From: Planctomycetota bacterium
GTDB lineage: Bacteria; Planctomycetota; PUPC01; DSUN01
DNA length: 38,748 bases
Assembly: GCA_016872875.1 (NCBI GenBank)
Contig: VGYW01000015.1
Location: forward strand, 1-38,748
Direction of reading: 5' to 3'
Below, piece by piece: positions 1-10,476 of this stretch. The notes below the pieces were generated by a model. It made no database searches, had not been told where the DNA came from, and saw only the letters and a program-made list of their open reading frames with translations. The stretch's first letter is position 1. The number at the start of each line of letters is the position of its first letter. A program made the translations under genes and the position numbers.

Positions 1-1072
1 GCGCCCCGAAAGCGGAAAATCCTGGGGGTTCGGGGGCAAAGCCCCCGACGCACCGGCCGCAGGCACACCCACGATCTCAAGGACTTGGGACGCTGTCAAC
101 TTGTTTGGGCGTGGAGGGCCGGCTGGCGGCCAACTTGGGGATCTATGAGGGGAGAAAGAGCGGGGGCGACCGACGGCACGTTCGCAGGCATCCGCAAGAC
201 TTGCCGGCTATGCGGAAGCCAAGGACGCGGCGTGCGAGACAGCCGTTCGCCGGGCCTCAGGCCATCGCGGCGGCTAGCTCGCGGGCGGCGGGGGATATCC
301 GCGAGCTCCCGTTCCACCGCAGTGGTCGGGCGAGGCTCTTGGCATAACGCCAGTCGCCCCCGGAGTTGTCAAGCGTGGCCCCTCGCCCCGGCGCCATCAC
401 GTGAGAGCCGATGCAGCGCCGATGCCTTGTCCGCCTCCTGAGTTTTCACTCTCGATGCCACGCGGTTTGAGGGGCCGTCCTGGAACACTGTTTTGCCCCA
501 GGCAGGTTTCTTGTTAAGCAAGTGCCGTGCCATTTGCGCACCGGCAGCGGGAAAAAACAGCCGAGCACCTCTCGCCCCATCCGTAACCTCTGACAGCTAC
601 ACCACTTACATCGTGTCACAGGCCTCCCCTGCCGGCCGCCGTAACACGGCGCACCGAGCCTGCGACAGGGCGTGGCATGAAGGCAACTTCCGACTTATCG
701 GGCCAAAGAGACTGACTTCTGAGCGTAACTGCTTATAGGCTATTGGCTTATGCCAGGCGCCACAGTCCAGTGGCGCCCGAAGCCTCCCGTAGCGCCCCGG
801 CCACGGGAGGACTCGAGAGTGCCACTTGTCTTCGGCGGCATGCGGGCTTCTCGCGTCAGCCAGCTCGTAACCCCCTGCTGCGCAAGATGTTAGGCGTGGC
901 TCTCGAGGGTGCCACCCCTTGAGGGGAGCGAGTGGCACTCTCGAGGGATGCGTGACCGGGAGCAGGTGGAAGCCGGCGTGTGCCGCACCCGCAGCGGGAG
1001 TGCCCCACGGGCCTTGCAATGGCCGGACAATGAGGTATACTGCGGGGGCAGGGGAACGGAAGGAGCAACAGG
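1..1072. other. Gene-free leading region with hairpins
   Basis: I see no credible gene here. The open frames have no ribosome site, no signal peptide and no family resemblance. A perfect hairpin at 30-48 (arms TCGGGGGC and GCCCCCGA, loop AAA) lacks a T-tract, so it is only terminator-like. An inverted repeat at 902-945 has 14-bp arms differing at one position (CTCGAGGGTGCCAC at 902-915, GTGGCACTCTCGAG at 932-945). A related half-site with GAGTGCCAC lies near 811. The motif recurs in the hairpin at 20240-20329. Confidence 0.6.
1014..1041 (+). promoter_or_regulatory. sigma70-like promoter for 1073 gene
   Basis: TTGCAA at 1014-1019 and TATACT at 1036-1041 are separated by 16 bp. The predicted transcript starts about 25 nt before the ATG at 1073, and AGGAG at 1061-1065 lies in that leader. 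Confidence 0.6.
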
Positions 1073-3625
1073 ATGAGAAGTGCTGCGCTTTTCTTGCTCT
1101 CGGCTTCGCTTGGGGTGGCTGTTTGCGCGGGGGAAGGTGGGCAGGCCCTCCTGGAGGCCCGCAGCCAGTGGCGCTGCGCCTTCGCGTGGGGGGAGGAACT
1201 CGTCCAGTGGGAATCTGGCGAGGCCACACGCATCCGCGCCCTGAAGGGCGCCGCCAAGCCCATCGAGAGGGTGGATGGCCCAGCCGCCGCGCCGGCCCCG
1301 CCGCCCGACGGCTGGATGGGGACGGACTTCGACGATTCGGCGTGGGCGGTCTCGCCCGGCCCGTTCCTCCACGCCCCCTTCCGCCGCGACCTTGCGGCCA
1401 TCTTCCTGCGCGGGAAGTTCGAGGCCGCCGAGCCCGCGGAACTCAACCTCTCGCTCTCCTATCGTGGCGGGGCCGTGGTCTACCTCAACGGCAAGGAGCT
1501 CGCGCGAGGGCATCTGCCCGACGGGAGGGTGCCGCTGGGAGCGCCCGCCCAGGCGTATCCGAAGGACGCATACGTGGATGGAACAGGCAAGCTCCTGTTC
1601 GCCGAGCCGAAAGGCCCGGCGCCCGAGGGGATGAAGCTGCGCGTGCGAACGCTCACGTGCAGGGTGCCTGCCGCCGCCGTGCGCAAGGGGCTGAACGTCC
1701 TGGCCATCGAGCTCCACCGCGCGCCGACCGCGGAGCTGCTCTACACCGCCATCGTGCCCAAGACCCCGCGCGGGGACAAGCCGCAGTGGTCAATGGTGGG
1801 GCTTGAGAACCTGAGGCTCGAGGGCGGCTCGCCACTCCCGCCATCGCTCGCAGCGTGGCCGGGCAATCCGCTGATCGAGGCATTCGATGCGGACTCCGCT
1901 GAGCCGGGCGCGGCAGGCAGGGCGCTCCGCCTTGCGGGCGCGCGGAACGGCGCGTTCAGCGGCGTAGCGATGCTCCGCAGCGCGGAGGCGGTGAAGAGCC
2001 TGAAGGTGGAGCCGGGCGAGCTGAGGCTGGTGGGCGGCGACGCCGCGATTCCCGCCTCCGCCTGCCAGGTGCGTTACGCCGTGCCGGGCGATACGCCGCC
2101 CGTGGGCGCCGCCGCGCGCCGCCCAAAGGGGGCGGCCTACCTCGGCGCACTGGCCGAGACCCCCCCGGCCGATGCCACCACAGTCCCCGTGTGGCTGACC
2201 GTGCGCGTGGGGACTGACGCCAAGGCCGGCGAGTACAGGGGCGTTCTGAAGGTCAGCGCCGGAGCAGCGCTTGAGGTGCCCGTGGAGCTCTCGGTGGCTG
2301 ACTTCGCACTGCCAGACCCCAAGAGCTTCGCCTGCTTCACGGGGATCAACGAATCGCCCGAATCCGTGGCTCTCCAGTACAACGTCCCGTTCTGGTCCGA
2401 GGAGCACTGGAGGCTCCTCGACCGGGCCTTCGCGCTCCTCGGCCAGGTCGGCGTGAAGATGGTCCTCATCCCCGTGGTCGCCAGGACCCATCGCGGGAAC
2501 GACCAGTCCATGGTCCGCTGGGCGAAGGGAGCCGACGGCTCGCTGAAGCCGGACTTCGGCGTCGTCGAGCGCTACCTCGACCTCGTGGCGAAGCACCTGG
2601 GCACGGCCCCGCTCATCTGTTGGTACGTCTGGATGCCCTCGCAGGGCGGCGGGGCCTGGGGCGCGACGCCCGACAAGCCGAAGAACGAGAACCCCACCCC
2701 CATCACACTGATACGGGCTGAAGCCCGCACTACAAGCGAGGTTCAGGAGGGGCAGGCGCCCGATTGGGGGACGCCTCAGAGCGTGCCATTCTGGAAGCCG
2801 GTGTTCGAGGGGTTGGCCGAACGGCTGGCCAAGCGCGGCCTGGGGAAGTCCGCCGCCCTCGGCCTCGTGTGCGACTTCACGCCGAGCAAGCAGACGGTGG
2901 AAGACCTCAGGGCCGTGGCCCCCGGCCTCCGCTGGGTGGTCCACGCCCACGGCCTCACGCTGAAGTTCGCCGACCAGCCAGTGGCCGAGGCCGCTCACGT
3001 CTGGGGCGTGAAAGAGCCGCGCACCTCCGACGACAAGCTCAAGCGCTACGGCTGGAAGAACGCCATTGTCACCACGGTCTTCCCCCGCTACGGCGCCGGC
3101 TCGATGGGGCACGTGAACGCCACCTCGCCCGTCGCCCTCTACCACGCGCTCCTCGAGGGCTACCAGGCATCGGGCTACAACGGCGTGAACGACCTCGGGG
3201 CCGACTTCTGGCCAGTCTACAAGACCCAGCGGCGCGAGATGCAGCCCATATCGGCCCGCTACGGCTACCGCGACCGCCCCGGGTCGCCGCCCATGACCCA
3301 CGGCGCACTCCTCTTCCCTGGCAAGGACGGGCCGCTCGCCACGGTCCGCTTCGAGGCCATGCGGCTCGGCATCCAGGAGGCCGAGGCGCGCATCTTCATC
3401 GAGAAGGCCCTCGACAACGGGGCGACGCGGGCCAAGCTGGGCGAGGAGCTTGCGACGCGCGCCCAGGGGCTCCTCGACCAGCGCGTGCTGAAGATCATAA
3501 GCGCGAAGCAGGACTACAGCCCGATGTTCTCCTACGGCACGGACGCCAGTTGGCTCGACTATGCGGCGGGTGCCGTGGAGCGCGCCCGCGCGCTCTACGC
3601 CCTGGCGGCCCAGGTCTCGCGGTAG
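1073..3625 (+). CDS. Secreted GH123/DUF4091-like glycoside hydrolase
   Basis: The product is 850 aa, probably a secreted carbohydrate-active protein. A signal peptide covers about residues 1-19. Residues ~75-235 resemble a galactose-binding-like jelly roll with a WMGTDFDDSAW motif, as in accessory domains of large glycosidases. From ~385 the text (DAKAGEYRGVLKVSA, then VADFALPDP) matches the beta-sandwich leading into GH123/DUF4091 catalytic barrels, which fill ~410-800. I cannot name the catalytic residues or the substrate. The start is supported by AGGAG 7 nt upstream and the promoter at 1014. Oddity: residues 547-555 are encoded by what looks like an in-frame insertion of an intergenic palindromic repeat (2711-2737). 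Confidence 0.75.
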   Translation: MRSAALFLLSASLGVAVCAGEGGQALLEARSQWRCAFAWGEELVQWESGEATRIRALKGAAKPIERVDGPAAAPAPPPDGWMGTDFDDSAWAVSPGPFLHAPFRRDLAAIFLRGKFEAAEPAELNLSLSYRGGAVVYLNGKELARGHLPDGRVPLGAPAQAYPKDAYVDGTGKLLFAEPKGPAPEGMKLRVRTLTCRVPAAAVRKGLNVLAIELHRAPTAELLYTAIVPKTPRGDKPQWSMVGLENLRLEGGSPLPPSLAAWPGNPLIEAFDADSAEPGAAGRALRLAGARNGAFSGVAMLRSAEAVKSLKVEPGELRLVGGDAAIPASACQVRYAVPGDTPPVGAAARRPKGAAYLGALAETPPADATTVPVWLTVRVGTDAKAGEYRGVLKVSAGAALEVPVELSVADFALPDPKSFACFTGINESPESVALQYNVPFWSEEHWRLLDRAFALLGQVGVKMVLIPVVARTHRGNDQSMVRWAKGADGSLKPDFGVVERYLDLVAKHLGTAPLICWYVWMPSQGGGAWGATPDKPKNENPTPITLIRAEARTTSEVQEGQAPDWGTPQSVPFWKPVFEGLAERLAKRGLGKSAALGLVCDFTPSKQTVEDLRAVAPGLRWVVHAHGLTLKFADQPVAEAAHVWGVKEPRTSDDKLKRYGWKNAIVTTVFPRYGAGSMGHVNATSPVALYHALLEGYQASGYNGVNDLGADFWPVYKTQRREMQPISARYGYRDRPGSPPMTHGALLFPGKDGPLATVRFEAMRLGIQEAEARIFIEKALDNGATRAKLGEELATRAQGLLDQRVLKIISAKQDYSPMFSYGTDASWLDYAAGAVERARALYALAAQVSR
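2711..2737 (+). repeat. Short palindrome embedded in a coding region
   Basis: CGGGCT and AGCCCG arms at 2714-2727 are separated by GA and followed by CACTACAAG. This composition is typical of intergenic palindromes, yet it lies in frame in the GH123-like gene and is translated as IRAEARTTS. The flanks read smoothly as protein, suggesting an insertion in a surface loop. Confidence 0.5.
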
Positions 3626-3688
3626 GCGGCCTGGGGCGGGCCGGGCTGGGCCAGAGGAACTGAGGTCAGGACGAAGCGGCACCATCTC

Positions 3689-3817
3689 GTTCCTGTTGCG
3701 GATTCCTGTAGCGACAAGCGTCTCGCTTGTCGAGGGGCCGGGAAGCCCGCAAGCGGGACGCTTGCGGCTACATTTCAGCCGAGCCCGCGCTGTTCTGGGG
3801 CTTTCCGCAACAGGAAC
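3689..3817. repeat. Family A palindromic element, copy 1, with terminal repeats
   Basis: The element has perfect 14-bp terminal inverted repeats, GTTCCTGTTGCGGA at 3689-3702 and TCCGCAACAGGAAC at 3804-3817. Inside is a 66-bp core (3707-3772) bounded by TGTAGC and GCTACA and made of two hairpins, CGACAAGCG/CGCTTGTCG and CGCAAGCG/CGCTTGCG. The core recurs at 10092-10157 and 20346-20412, with a half copy at 24232-24257. The element ends on the stop codon of the minus-strand gene at 3817. It looks like a non-autonomous, MITE- or REP-like element; no transposase is seen. Confidence 0.75.
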
Positions 3818-4461
3818 TATCTCGCATGACCGTCGGCAAGGCGGATTCTCAGCGCGCCGTGGCCCACCCGCCATCCGGCGTGGGACTGCTGGCAGGGCGT
3901 GCTCTCAACCTCGATGCTGTGGACGCCGGCATCATATACTTGCCGCCTGCCTCCCCGGTGCTGGAACAGAATCGAATGCGGCGTCAGGATGCCCAGGAGG
4001 CCCAGGACGGGCCGAGGGAGGTATCGCCTGTCCTCGATCAGGTATGCGGGCAGAAGGAAGGCGGGGGTCCTTTGGCCGTCGTGGGCGATGAATCTGCACT
4101 CGAGCGCGGCGATTTCCTCCACGCGCGTGTGGTATTCCTCCTCTTCGACATCATGGTGCTCGCCAGCCCACCGATGCGGGGCGAAGCCCCATCGGTGCTC
4201 ATCCCTCACCAGCAGCCTCCGGTCAGGCGGGAGGCCTTCGTCGCGCACCCATTCCGCCGGAATGGCCGAGGCCGCGGCGCCAGTATCGAGAAGCAGTCGT
4301 TTCTCGACGAATCCGCCCGCAACCGTGGCGAACTCCAAAAGGGCGAGAATCCTGCACCCAAGGAACTCGGTGGACTTCAGGGCGGTGTCGCGTACCCGTG
4401 TGTTCTGCACGAGGACACGGGAGCACAGAAGCTTGGTGCGGACCTCGTACGTCGTAGACAA
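3817..4461 (-). CDS. Retropepsin-like (clan AA) aspartic protease
   Basis: The product is 214 aa. The catalytic-type motif LLLDTGAAASAIP is centred on D59-T60-G61. A later hydrophobic segment, RPVLGLLGIL, corresponds to the second conserved hydrophobic-Gly motif of retropepsin-like folds. There is no signal peptide, so it is probably cytoplasmic. Such single-domain proteases are thought to act as dimers; the substrate is unknown. The start is TTG at 4461: an in-frame stop lies just upstream and no ATG or GTG intervenes, and the ribosome site is weak. It lies 50 bp downstream of the 108-aa gene and is probably co-transcribed with it. The stop codon sits at the edge of a family A repeat. Confidence 0.65.
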   Translation of the reverse strand: MSTTYEVRTKLLCSRVLVQNTRVRDTALKSTEFLGCRILALLEFATVAGGFVEKRLLLDTGAAASAIPAEWVRDEGLPPDRRLLVRDEHRWGFAPHRWAGEHHDVEEEEYHTRVEEIAALECRFIAHDGQRTPAFLLPAYLIEDRRYLPRPVLGLLGILTPHSILFQHRGGRRQVYDAGVHSIEVESTPCQQSHAGWRVGHGALRIRLADGHAR

Positions 4462-4511
4462 TGGCTTGTCGCCTGGAGGATGTCTTCGATGGGCCTCTCA
4501 ATGAATGCACG

Positions 4512-4838
4512 TCAGAAATCAACGTCGTACCACGGCAGCAGTAGCTCGATCATGTCCGCGGGGTTCGTGCCGGTGCGGCGCTCTGCCATGCGCCCAGCTT
4601 CGTGCATCGTCCTCCCGTAGCCAGCGATCCCACGGTCTATGACGTAAACGTACATGCCCCGGTACTTCTTCTTGTTGAGTTCCTCGTCGGCCTCGGGGGT
4701 GTCGAGCCAATCGCGGGCCATCGCCTTGCGCTCTTCCACCGTCAGCGCGCGGGTGGCCCGGCCAGCTCTCCTTCGCCCCCTGAACGCAGGGAGCGTGCCC
4801 GCGCCAGAGACGCCGTTCACCTTAGTGTTGCTAGCCAT
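4512..4838 (-). CDS. Small protein, DUF5678-like, partner of protease
   Basis: The product is 108 aa with a basic, low-complexity N-terminus (residues 1-30). The C-terminal half reads KKKYRGMYVYVIDRGIAGYG, followed by a helix and IELLLPWY. This pattern (a Tyr-Gly strand, 'this is my value' strands, helix, final strand) resembles DUF5678-type small proteins, which I recall being encoded next to retropepsin-like proteases. That recollection is the main basis, so the family call is tentative. The start at 4838 is preceded by GGAGAG and by a promoter at 4876-4904; the longer upstream open frame has no support. It is the first gene of a two-gene operon. Confidence 0.6.
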   Translation of the reverse strand: MASNTKVNGVSGAGTLPAFRGRRRAGRATRALTVEERKAMARDWLDTPEADEELNKKKYRGMYVYVIDRGIAGYGRTMHEAGRMAERRTGTNPADMIELLLPWYDVDF

Positions 4839-4875
4839 GGCTCTCTCCAACACCCGCTTCCCCAGCCCATCCAGT

Positions 4876-4904
4876 AGTATGCACCCTCGCCAACGAAATG
4901 TCAA
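4876..4904 (-). promoter_or_regulatory. sigma70-like promoter for 4838/4461 operon
   Basis: Read on the minus strand, TTGACA (4904-4899) and CATACT (4881-4876) are separated by 17 bp. The predicted leader is about 30 nt before the ATG at 4838. Confidence 0.6.
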
Positions 4905-4963
4905 ATGGGCGTACGCTTCGAGCGAGATGGGTTGATTCTCATTCGACACTCGCGCTTGCGCCA

Positions 4964-4991
4964 TTGACAAATCTCCGGAAGGCTGTATACT
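4964..4991 (+). promoter_or_regulatory. sigma70-like promoter for 5110 gene
   Basis: A consensus TTGACA (4964-4969) and a TATACT (4986-4991) are separated by 16 bp. It diverges from the minus-strand promoter about 60 bp away. Confidence 0.65.
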
Positions 4992-5109
4992 GAGAGTGTC
5001 CCCATGGGAGGCCCCCAACCATTTCCCCGCACACTTGGTCCACGCATGCGCTGGCCCCGCCGGGAGCGCCGGGGGTCGAGGCATGCAACGGAGCAAAGGA
5101 GCACAGGGG

Positions 5110-5583
5110 ATGAAGGTCCTTCTCACGCTGGCGGCAATCTCAGTCGGCTGCTGGGCGGGCGTCGCCTGGGGAGATGGGTTCCGCTTCCAGGGCAATCGAA
5201 TCACTGGTGAGCCAACAACGGTTCTCTCGCTCACCAGGACGCAGAGGATGTCGCTCCGCCACCGGGCGGTCTCGCCCAGGAAGTGGGACGTGCGTAAGAT
5301 CGCCCTGACGGCGAAGCAGCAAGCCACTCTGAAGCGGGAGGCCGGCTTCGCTCCGGCCAGGCTCGAGGTCTACCCGCTAGCCTGCGCCAGAGCCACCTGC
5401 ACCTGCGATCTCTTGAATGTGGCAATCCGATTCGCGCCTGACAAGGTGGAGGTTCCGCATTACCTCCTCGGGCGGAACTCGGAGGACAGAGACCGGCGAT
5501 ACGACGCGAGGCTCGCAGCCTTCAAGGCAAGGAGCAAGCCGCGCGCCGGCCCTTCCCGGGCTGGCCGAGCGAAGACCGCATGA
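5110..5583 (+). CDS. Small secreted protein of unknown function
   Basis: The product is 157 aa. MKVLLTLAAISVGCWAGVAW is a clear signal peptide with cleavage near residue 20. The mature part is basic and contains a small cysteine cluster (ACARATCTCDL), followed by a YLLGRNSEDRDRRYDARL segment. I do not recognise a family. The start is the ATG at 5110, with AAAGGAG about 8 nt upstream; the frame is open further 5' but lacks a ribosome site. The TGA ends at 5583, and the convergent EF-G gene begins its stop codon at 5584, leaving no intergenic base. Confidence 0.6.
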   Translation: MKVLLTLAAISVGCWAGVAWGDGFRFQGNRITGEPTTVLSLTRTQRMSLRHRAVSPRKWDVRKIALTAKQQATLKREAGFAPARLEVYPLACARATCTCDLLNVAIRFAPDKVEVPHYLLGRNSEDRDRRYDARLAAFKARSKPRAGPSRAGRAKTA

Positions 5584-7674
<2,091 letters not shown>

Positions 7675-7873
7675 GGAAGGATGACTCCTGGAGTGCGACT
7701 TGTGTGACAAACAGGCTTTCAGGCTGAGCCTTCCGAATTGCCGAAGCGCGAGAGCCGGGCCGGTGATTGTCAGACCACCCGCCTCGAATGCCCGCCGATC
7801 ATCTCAACAGCCGGGCGTCGAAGAACACCCGGTCACTCACTTTGGGCGTTGATGGCAGCTTTGCAGTTCACCA
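7675..7873 (-). promoter_or_regulatory. Long untranslated leader of EF-G mRNA
   Basis: The distance from the predicted start site (~7873) to the GTG at 7674 is about 200 nt. No open frame or known riboswitch is recognisable. The AGGAG ribosome site lies near 7685-7689. Such a long leader would leave room for regulation, but I see no diagnostic structure. Confidence 0.35.
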
Positions 7874-7879
7874 GAGACA

Positions 7880-7908
7880 ATTATACCGGTGGACGCTGCT
7901 CTGCTCAA
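7880..7908 (-). promoter_or_regulatory. sigma70-like promoter for EF-G
   Basis: On the minus strand, TTGAGC (7908-7903) and a perfect TATAAT (7885-7880) are separated by 17 bp. Confidence 0.65.
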
Positions 7909-7952
7909 GGAGTCCCCAGAGCTGCGATTGGGATATGAGCACTGTCACCGTT

Positions 7953-8072
7953 CCGCTCCGCTGCGACCCAAAGCGGCATCTGCGATGCCGCACTCCATAT
8001 CCCTCGGCAACCTGGGCGCGGCGGGCTATGGAGTGCGGCGACACGTCGCCGCTTTCATCCCCAGCGGAGCGG
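7953..8072. repeat. Family B palindromic element, copy 1
   Basis: The 120-bp element has outer arms CCGCTCCGCTG (7953-7963) and CAGCGGAGCGG (8062-8072). Inner arms read AAAGCGGC... GCCGCACTCCATA on the left and TATGGAGTGCGGC...GCCGCTTT on the right. Each half also folds on itself. A second copy lies at 18321-18439. It sits between the EF-G promoter and the 3' end of the GH51 gene. Confidence 0.7.
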
Positions 8073-8083
8073 CCGAAGAGGGG

Positions 8084-10024
8084 TCACGGCTTGGCTTCCA
8101 GGATGGTGACGGAATGGGCGGGGAGGGGGATCGGGGCGTCGAGCGGGAGGAGGGCGGGGAGCTTTTCGGTGGTGACGGTCTCGGGCTGGCCGGGGGCGTT
8201 GGTGGCGCCGAGGGATGGCCCGTTGATCCGCCAGGCGGCGGCCTTCGGTGGCTTGAGGTCGGCGGGGAAGCGGAGAGCGACCGCCGCCTCCTGGTTGGGC
8301 GAGAAGTTGATGAGGCCGATGGCGAGGGCGCCCGTCTTCTTGTCGAGCGCGGCCACGGCGTCCACCGTGCCGCCGCCCGTCACGGCCACTGGGACAAGCT
8401 CGCCGAGGAGGTGCGCGCGGTAGAGTGCGAGGACGTGGCCCGCGGGGTCGAGGCAGGCGTGGTTGCGGGTGGTCTTGATGGCGCCGATGACGTTGACCGC
8501 CTGCGCCCAGTTGGCCATTGCGACGAGGTCGGCGGAGCGGATGAGCTCGTGCACGGCGCGGGCGGTGGCAATGGCGTCGGCGAGGGTGTAGTAGTGCTCG
8601 AAGGCGCCCACGCCGGGCGGGTCGGGGGCGGGGTTCCACTCGCGGACGATGCCCCATTCGTCCACGGCGAGGCGGAGGCGGTCAACGGCGGGGTTGCCCT
8701 TGCCCAGGCGCCGCCTGAAGTCGGCCACGAGGCCGCGCACGCCGCCCGCCACGTGGCCCGAGTAGGCCACGAAGCCCTCCTCGCACTTCTTCGCGTCCTC
8801 GGGCGAGAAGGGGAGCTTGAGCCGCCGCTCGGTGTAGTGGTGCCCGCTGAGGAGGTCCGTGTGCGCGGCGCACAGCGGCACCACAACGTCGTTCCAGCGG
8901 CCCGGTGCGCCGACGGCGATGACCTTGATGCGGCTGTCGCGCGCCCGCATGGCCTGGACGAATGCGTTGTGGCGGAGCGCATAGCGCTCGACGGGCACGT
9001 TGCCGAGCTGCCAGCCGCCGTACATCTCGTTGCCGATGCCCCACCAGACGACGCCGTAGGGGGCGGTGTTGCCGTTCTTGGCCCGTTCGGAGCCCCAGCG
9101 GCTCGTGGCCGGGCCGTTGGCGTACTCCACCTCGTCGGCGGCGTCGGCAACCGAGCCGAGGCCGGTGTTCACCGCGATGTAAGGCTCGGTCGCGACCTCG
9201 CGGCAGAAGGCCATGAACTCGTCGAGGCCAAAATCGTTGTCCTCAACGTCGTTCCAGGCGCGCTCCCAGCGGGGGGGACGCCGGTCGCGGTCGCCGATGG
9301 CGTCCTTCCAGTCGTAGCCTGAGACGAAGTTGCCGCCCGGCCAGCGGGTGATGGGCGAGTTGAGCCGCTTGATCAACTCGAGCGTGTCGGCCCGCATCCC
9401 CTTCACGTTGTCGGCCGGCATCAGCGAGAGGCAGGCGAGCCACACGTAGGCCGGCTTCGTGAGGAGCACCGAGAGCGTCGCCGCGTCAGTCGTCGCCCCC
9501 GCCTTGAATCGGAGCGGGAACCTCGCGTAGGTGCGCCCAACCTTGTCCAGGACGACCGACTGCCCATCCTCGGCCCCACTGCCCCAGGCCAGCCGGACTT
9601 CGATCTGCGCGGATTCACCGATATTGGCAAGGACGGCGTAGCCCACGTATTCCTTGCCGGCGAGGAGCCCGATGCCGCCCTGGCGGATGCCGCACGGGCC
9701 GCCCTTGGCTTCGCGGAGCCAGAGCGCCAGACACTTGTCGCCGCAGTAGGCCCCCGCCGCGTCGTGGAACGCCTCGAACGCCGCCCCCTCGGGCTTGGCC
9801 ACCTGCCACGACTTGCCGGGCTCGAGGAGGAACTTCCTGTCCTTCAGCTTCTCCGCCCATATCCCGTCGCGGATGCAGCGGCCGAGGTGCTCGATGAACT
9901 GCCCATAGAGATAGGGCGAGAGCGCCGGCCCGGGCTTCGCAGTGTCCAGGCTGATCTCCGCCGCACCAGCGGCGCCAACGCTGGCGCCAGCGATCAGAAG
10001 CGCCACGAGTCGTCCTCCTGTCAT
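8084..10024 (-). CDS. Secreted alpha-L-arabinofuranosidase, GH51
   Basis: The product is 646 aa. GH51 enzymes release terminal arabinofuranose from arabinan and arabinoxylan by a retaining mechanism. A signal peptide covers about residues 1-21. The mature protein opens with SPYLYGQFIEHLGRCIRDGIW, the family N-terminus of the barrel. The acid/base glutamate is E333 in WWGIGNEMYG and the nucleophile E456 in AVDEWGIV. RWPGGNF near residue 235 is the other hallmark. A beta-sandwich domain ends the protein. GAGGA precedes the ATG at 10024. I found no convincing promoter in the 60 bp upstream. A family B repeat follows 11 bp after the stop. Confidence 0.9.
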   Translation of the reverse strand: MTGGRLVALLIAGASVGAAGAAEISLDTAKPGPALSPYLYGQFIEHLGRCIRDGIWAEKLKDRKFLLEPGKSWQVAKPEGAAFEAFHDAAGAYCGDKCLALWLREAKGGPCGIRQGGIGLLAGKEYVGYAVLANIGESAQIEVRLAWGSGAEDGQSVVLDKVGRTYARFPLRFKAGATTDAATLSVLLTKPAYVWLACLSLMPADNVKGMRADTLELIKRLNSPITRWPGGNFVSGYDWKDAIGDRDRRPPRWERAWNDVEDNDFGLDEFMAFCREVATEPYIAVNTGLGSVADAADEVEYANGPATSRWGSERAKNGNTAPYGVVWWGIGNEMYGGWQLGNVPVERYALRHNAFVQAMRARDSRIKVIAVGAPGRWNDVVVPLCAAHTDLLSGHHYTERRLKLPFSPEDAKKCEEGFVAYSGHVAGGVRGLVADFRRRLGKGNPAVDRLRLAVDEWGIVREWNPAPDPPGVGAFEHYYTLADAIATARAVHELIRSADLVAMANWAQAVNVIGAIKTTRNHACLDPAGHVLALYRAHLLGELVPVAVTGGGTVDAVAALDKKTGALAIGLINFSPNQEAAVALRFPADLKPPKAAAWRINGPSLGATNAPGQPETVTTEKLPALLPLDAPIPLPAHSVTILEAKP

Positions 10025-10077
10025 CTTCGGTCCTCCTCATTGGCTCACAAGTCCAGCGCCAGGGCGCGACACAGGCC

Positions 10078-10199
10078 CCGTTGCGGATTCCTGTGGCGAC
10101 AAGCGTCTCGCTTGTCGAGGTGCGGCGAGGCCCGCAAGCGGAACGCTTGCGGCTACATCCTGCGTGGCGGCCACGCGTTCCGGCATTTCCCACAACAGG
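10078..10199. repeat. Family A palindromic element, copy 2
   Basis: The core at 10092-10157 is again 66 bp, bounded by TGTGGC and GCTACA, with both inner hairpins conserved. The outer terminal repeats seen at 3689-3817 are present but degenerate (CCGTTGCGGA and TCCCACAACAGG). Confidence 0.7.
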
Positions 10200-10330
10200 C
10201 GCCACACCTGCTGGTGCGAGGACTCGTCGCGATACCATGGCCCGCCTCTTGTCACGCCGGGCATTATCGTGGTCGCCATGCCCAAAGTCAAGCCCACTCG
10301 ACCGCAAGCGGCATGTTCAGGGGACGCTCG

Positions 10331-10366
10331 CGTCATTCTCAGATTCTTGAGAATGTGAGAATGACG
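10331..10366. repeat. Isolated copy of the long AT-rich palindrome
   Basis: The arms CGTCATTCTCAGATTCT and AGAATGTGAGAATGACG are 17 bp with one mismatch and a 2-bp centre, TG. This is the reverse orientation of the palindrome repeated seven times at 23308-24157, whose centre is CA. The pairing extends two more G:C pairs outward. The site ends 12 bp before the -35 of the promoter at 10379. Confidence 0.8.
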
Positions 10367-10378
10367 CGCTGCGGGCGC

Positions 10379-10407
10379 TTGACCACCGCGGGGATTCGGA
10401 GTAGCAT
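10379..10407 (+). promoter_or_regulatory. sigma70-like promoter for 10477 gene
   Basis: TTGACC (10379-10384) and TAGCAT (10402-10407) are separated by 17 bp, about 60 nt before the predicted start site's gene. Confidence 0.5.
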
Positions 10408-10476
10408 TCCGGGACCCACGAGTAGGTGCGGCCTGCCGCGTCAATTGACATCCTGCCGGACAGTACGGGAGAGCGC

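Larger units (their letters stand above)
10025..10476. other. Intergenic region with repeats and one promoter
   Basis: The 452-bp gap between divergent genes holds a family A element (10078-10199), a long AT-rich palindrome (10331-10366) and a promoter (10379-10407). No gene is visible. Confidence 0.6.

Noticed and set aside
1790..3874. 694-codon minus-strand frame
   Set aside because: It lies antisense to the GH123-like gene, which has a signal peptide, promoter and family motifs.
7675..7873. Riboswitch in the EF-G leader
   Set aside because: No known aptamer consensus or terminator/anti-terminator pair could be recognised.
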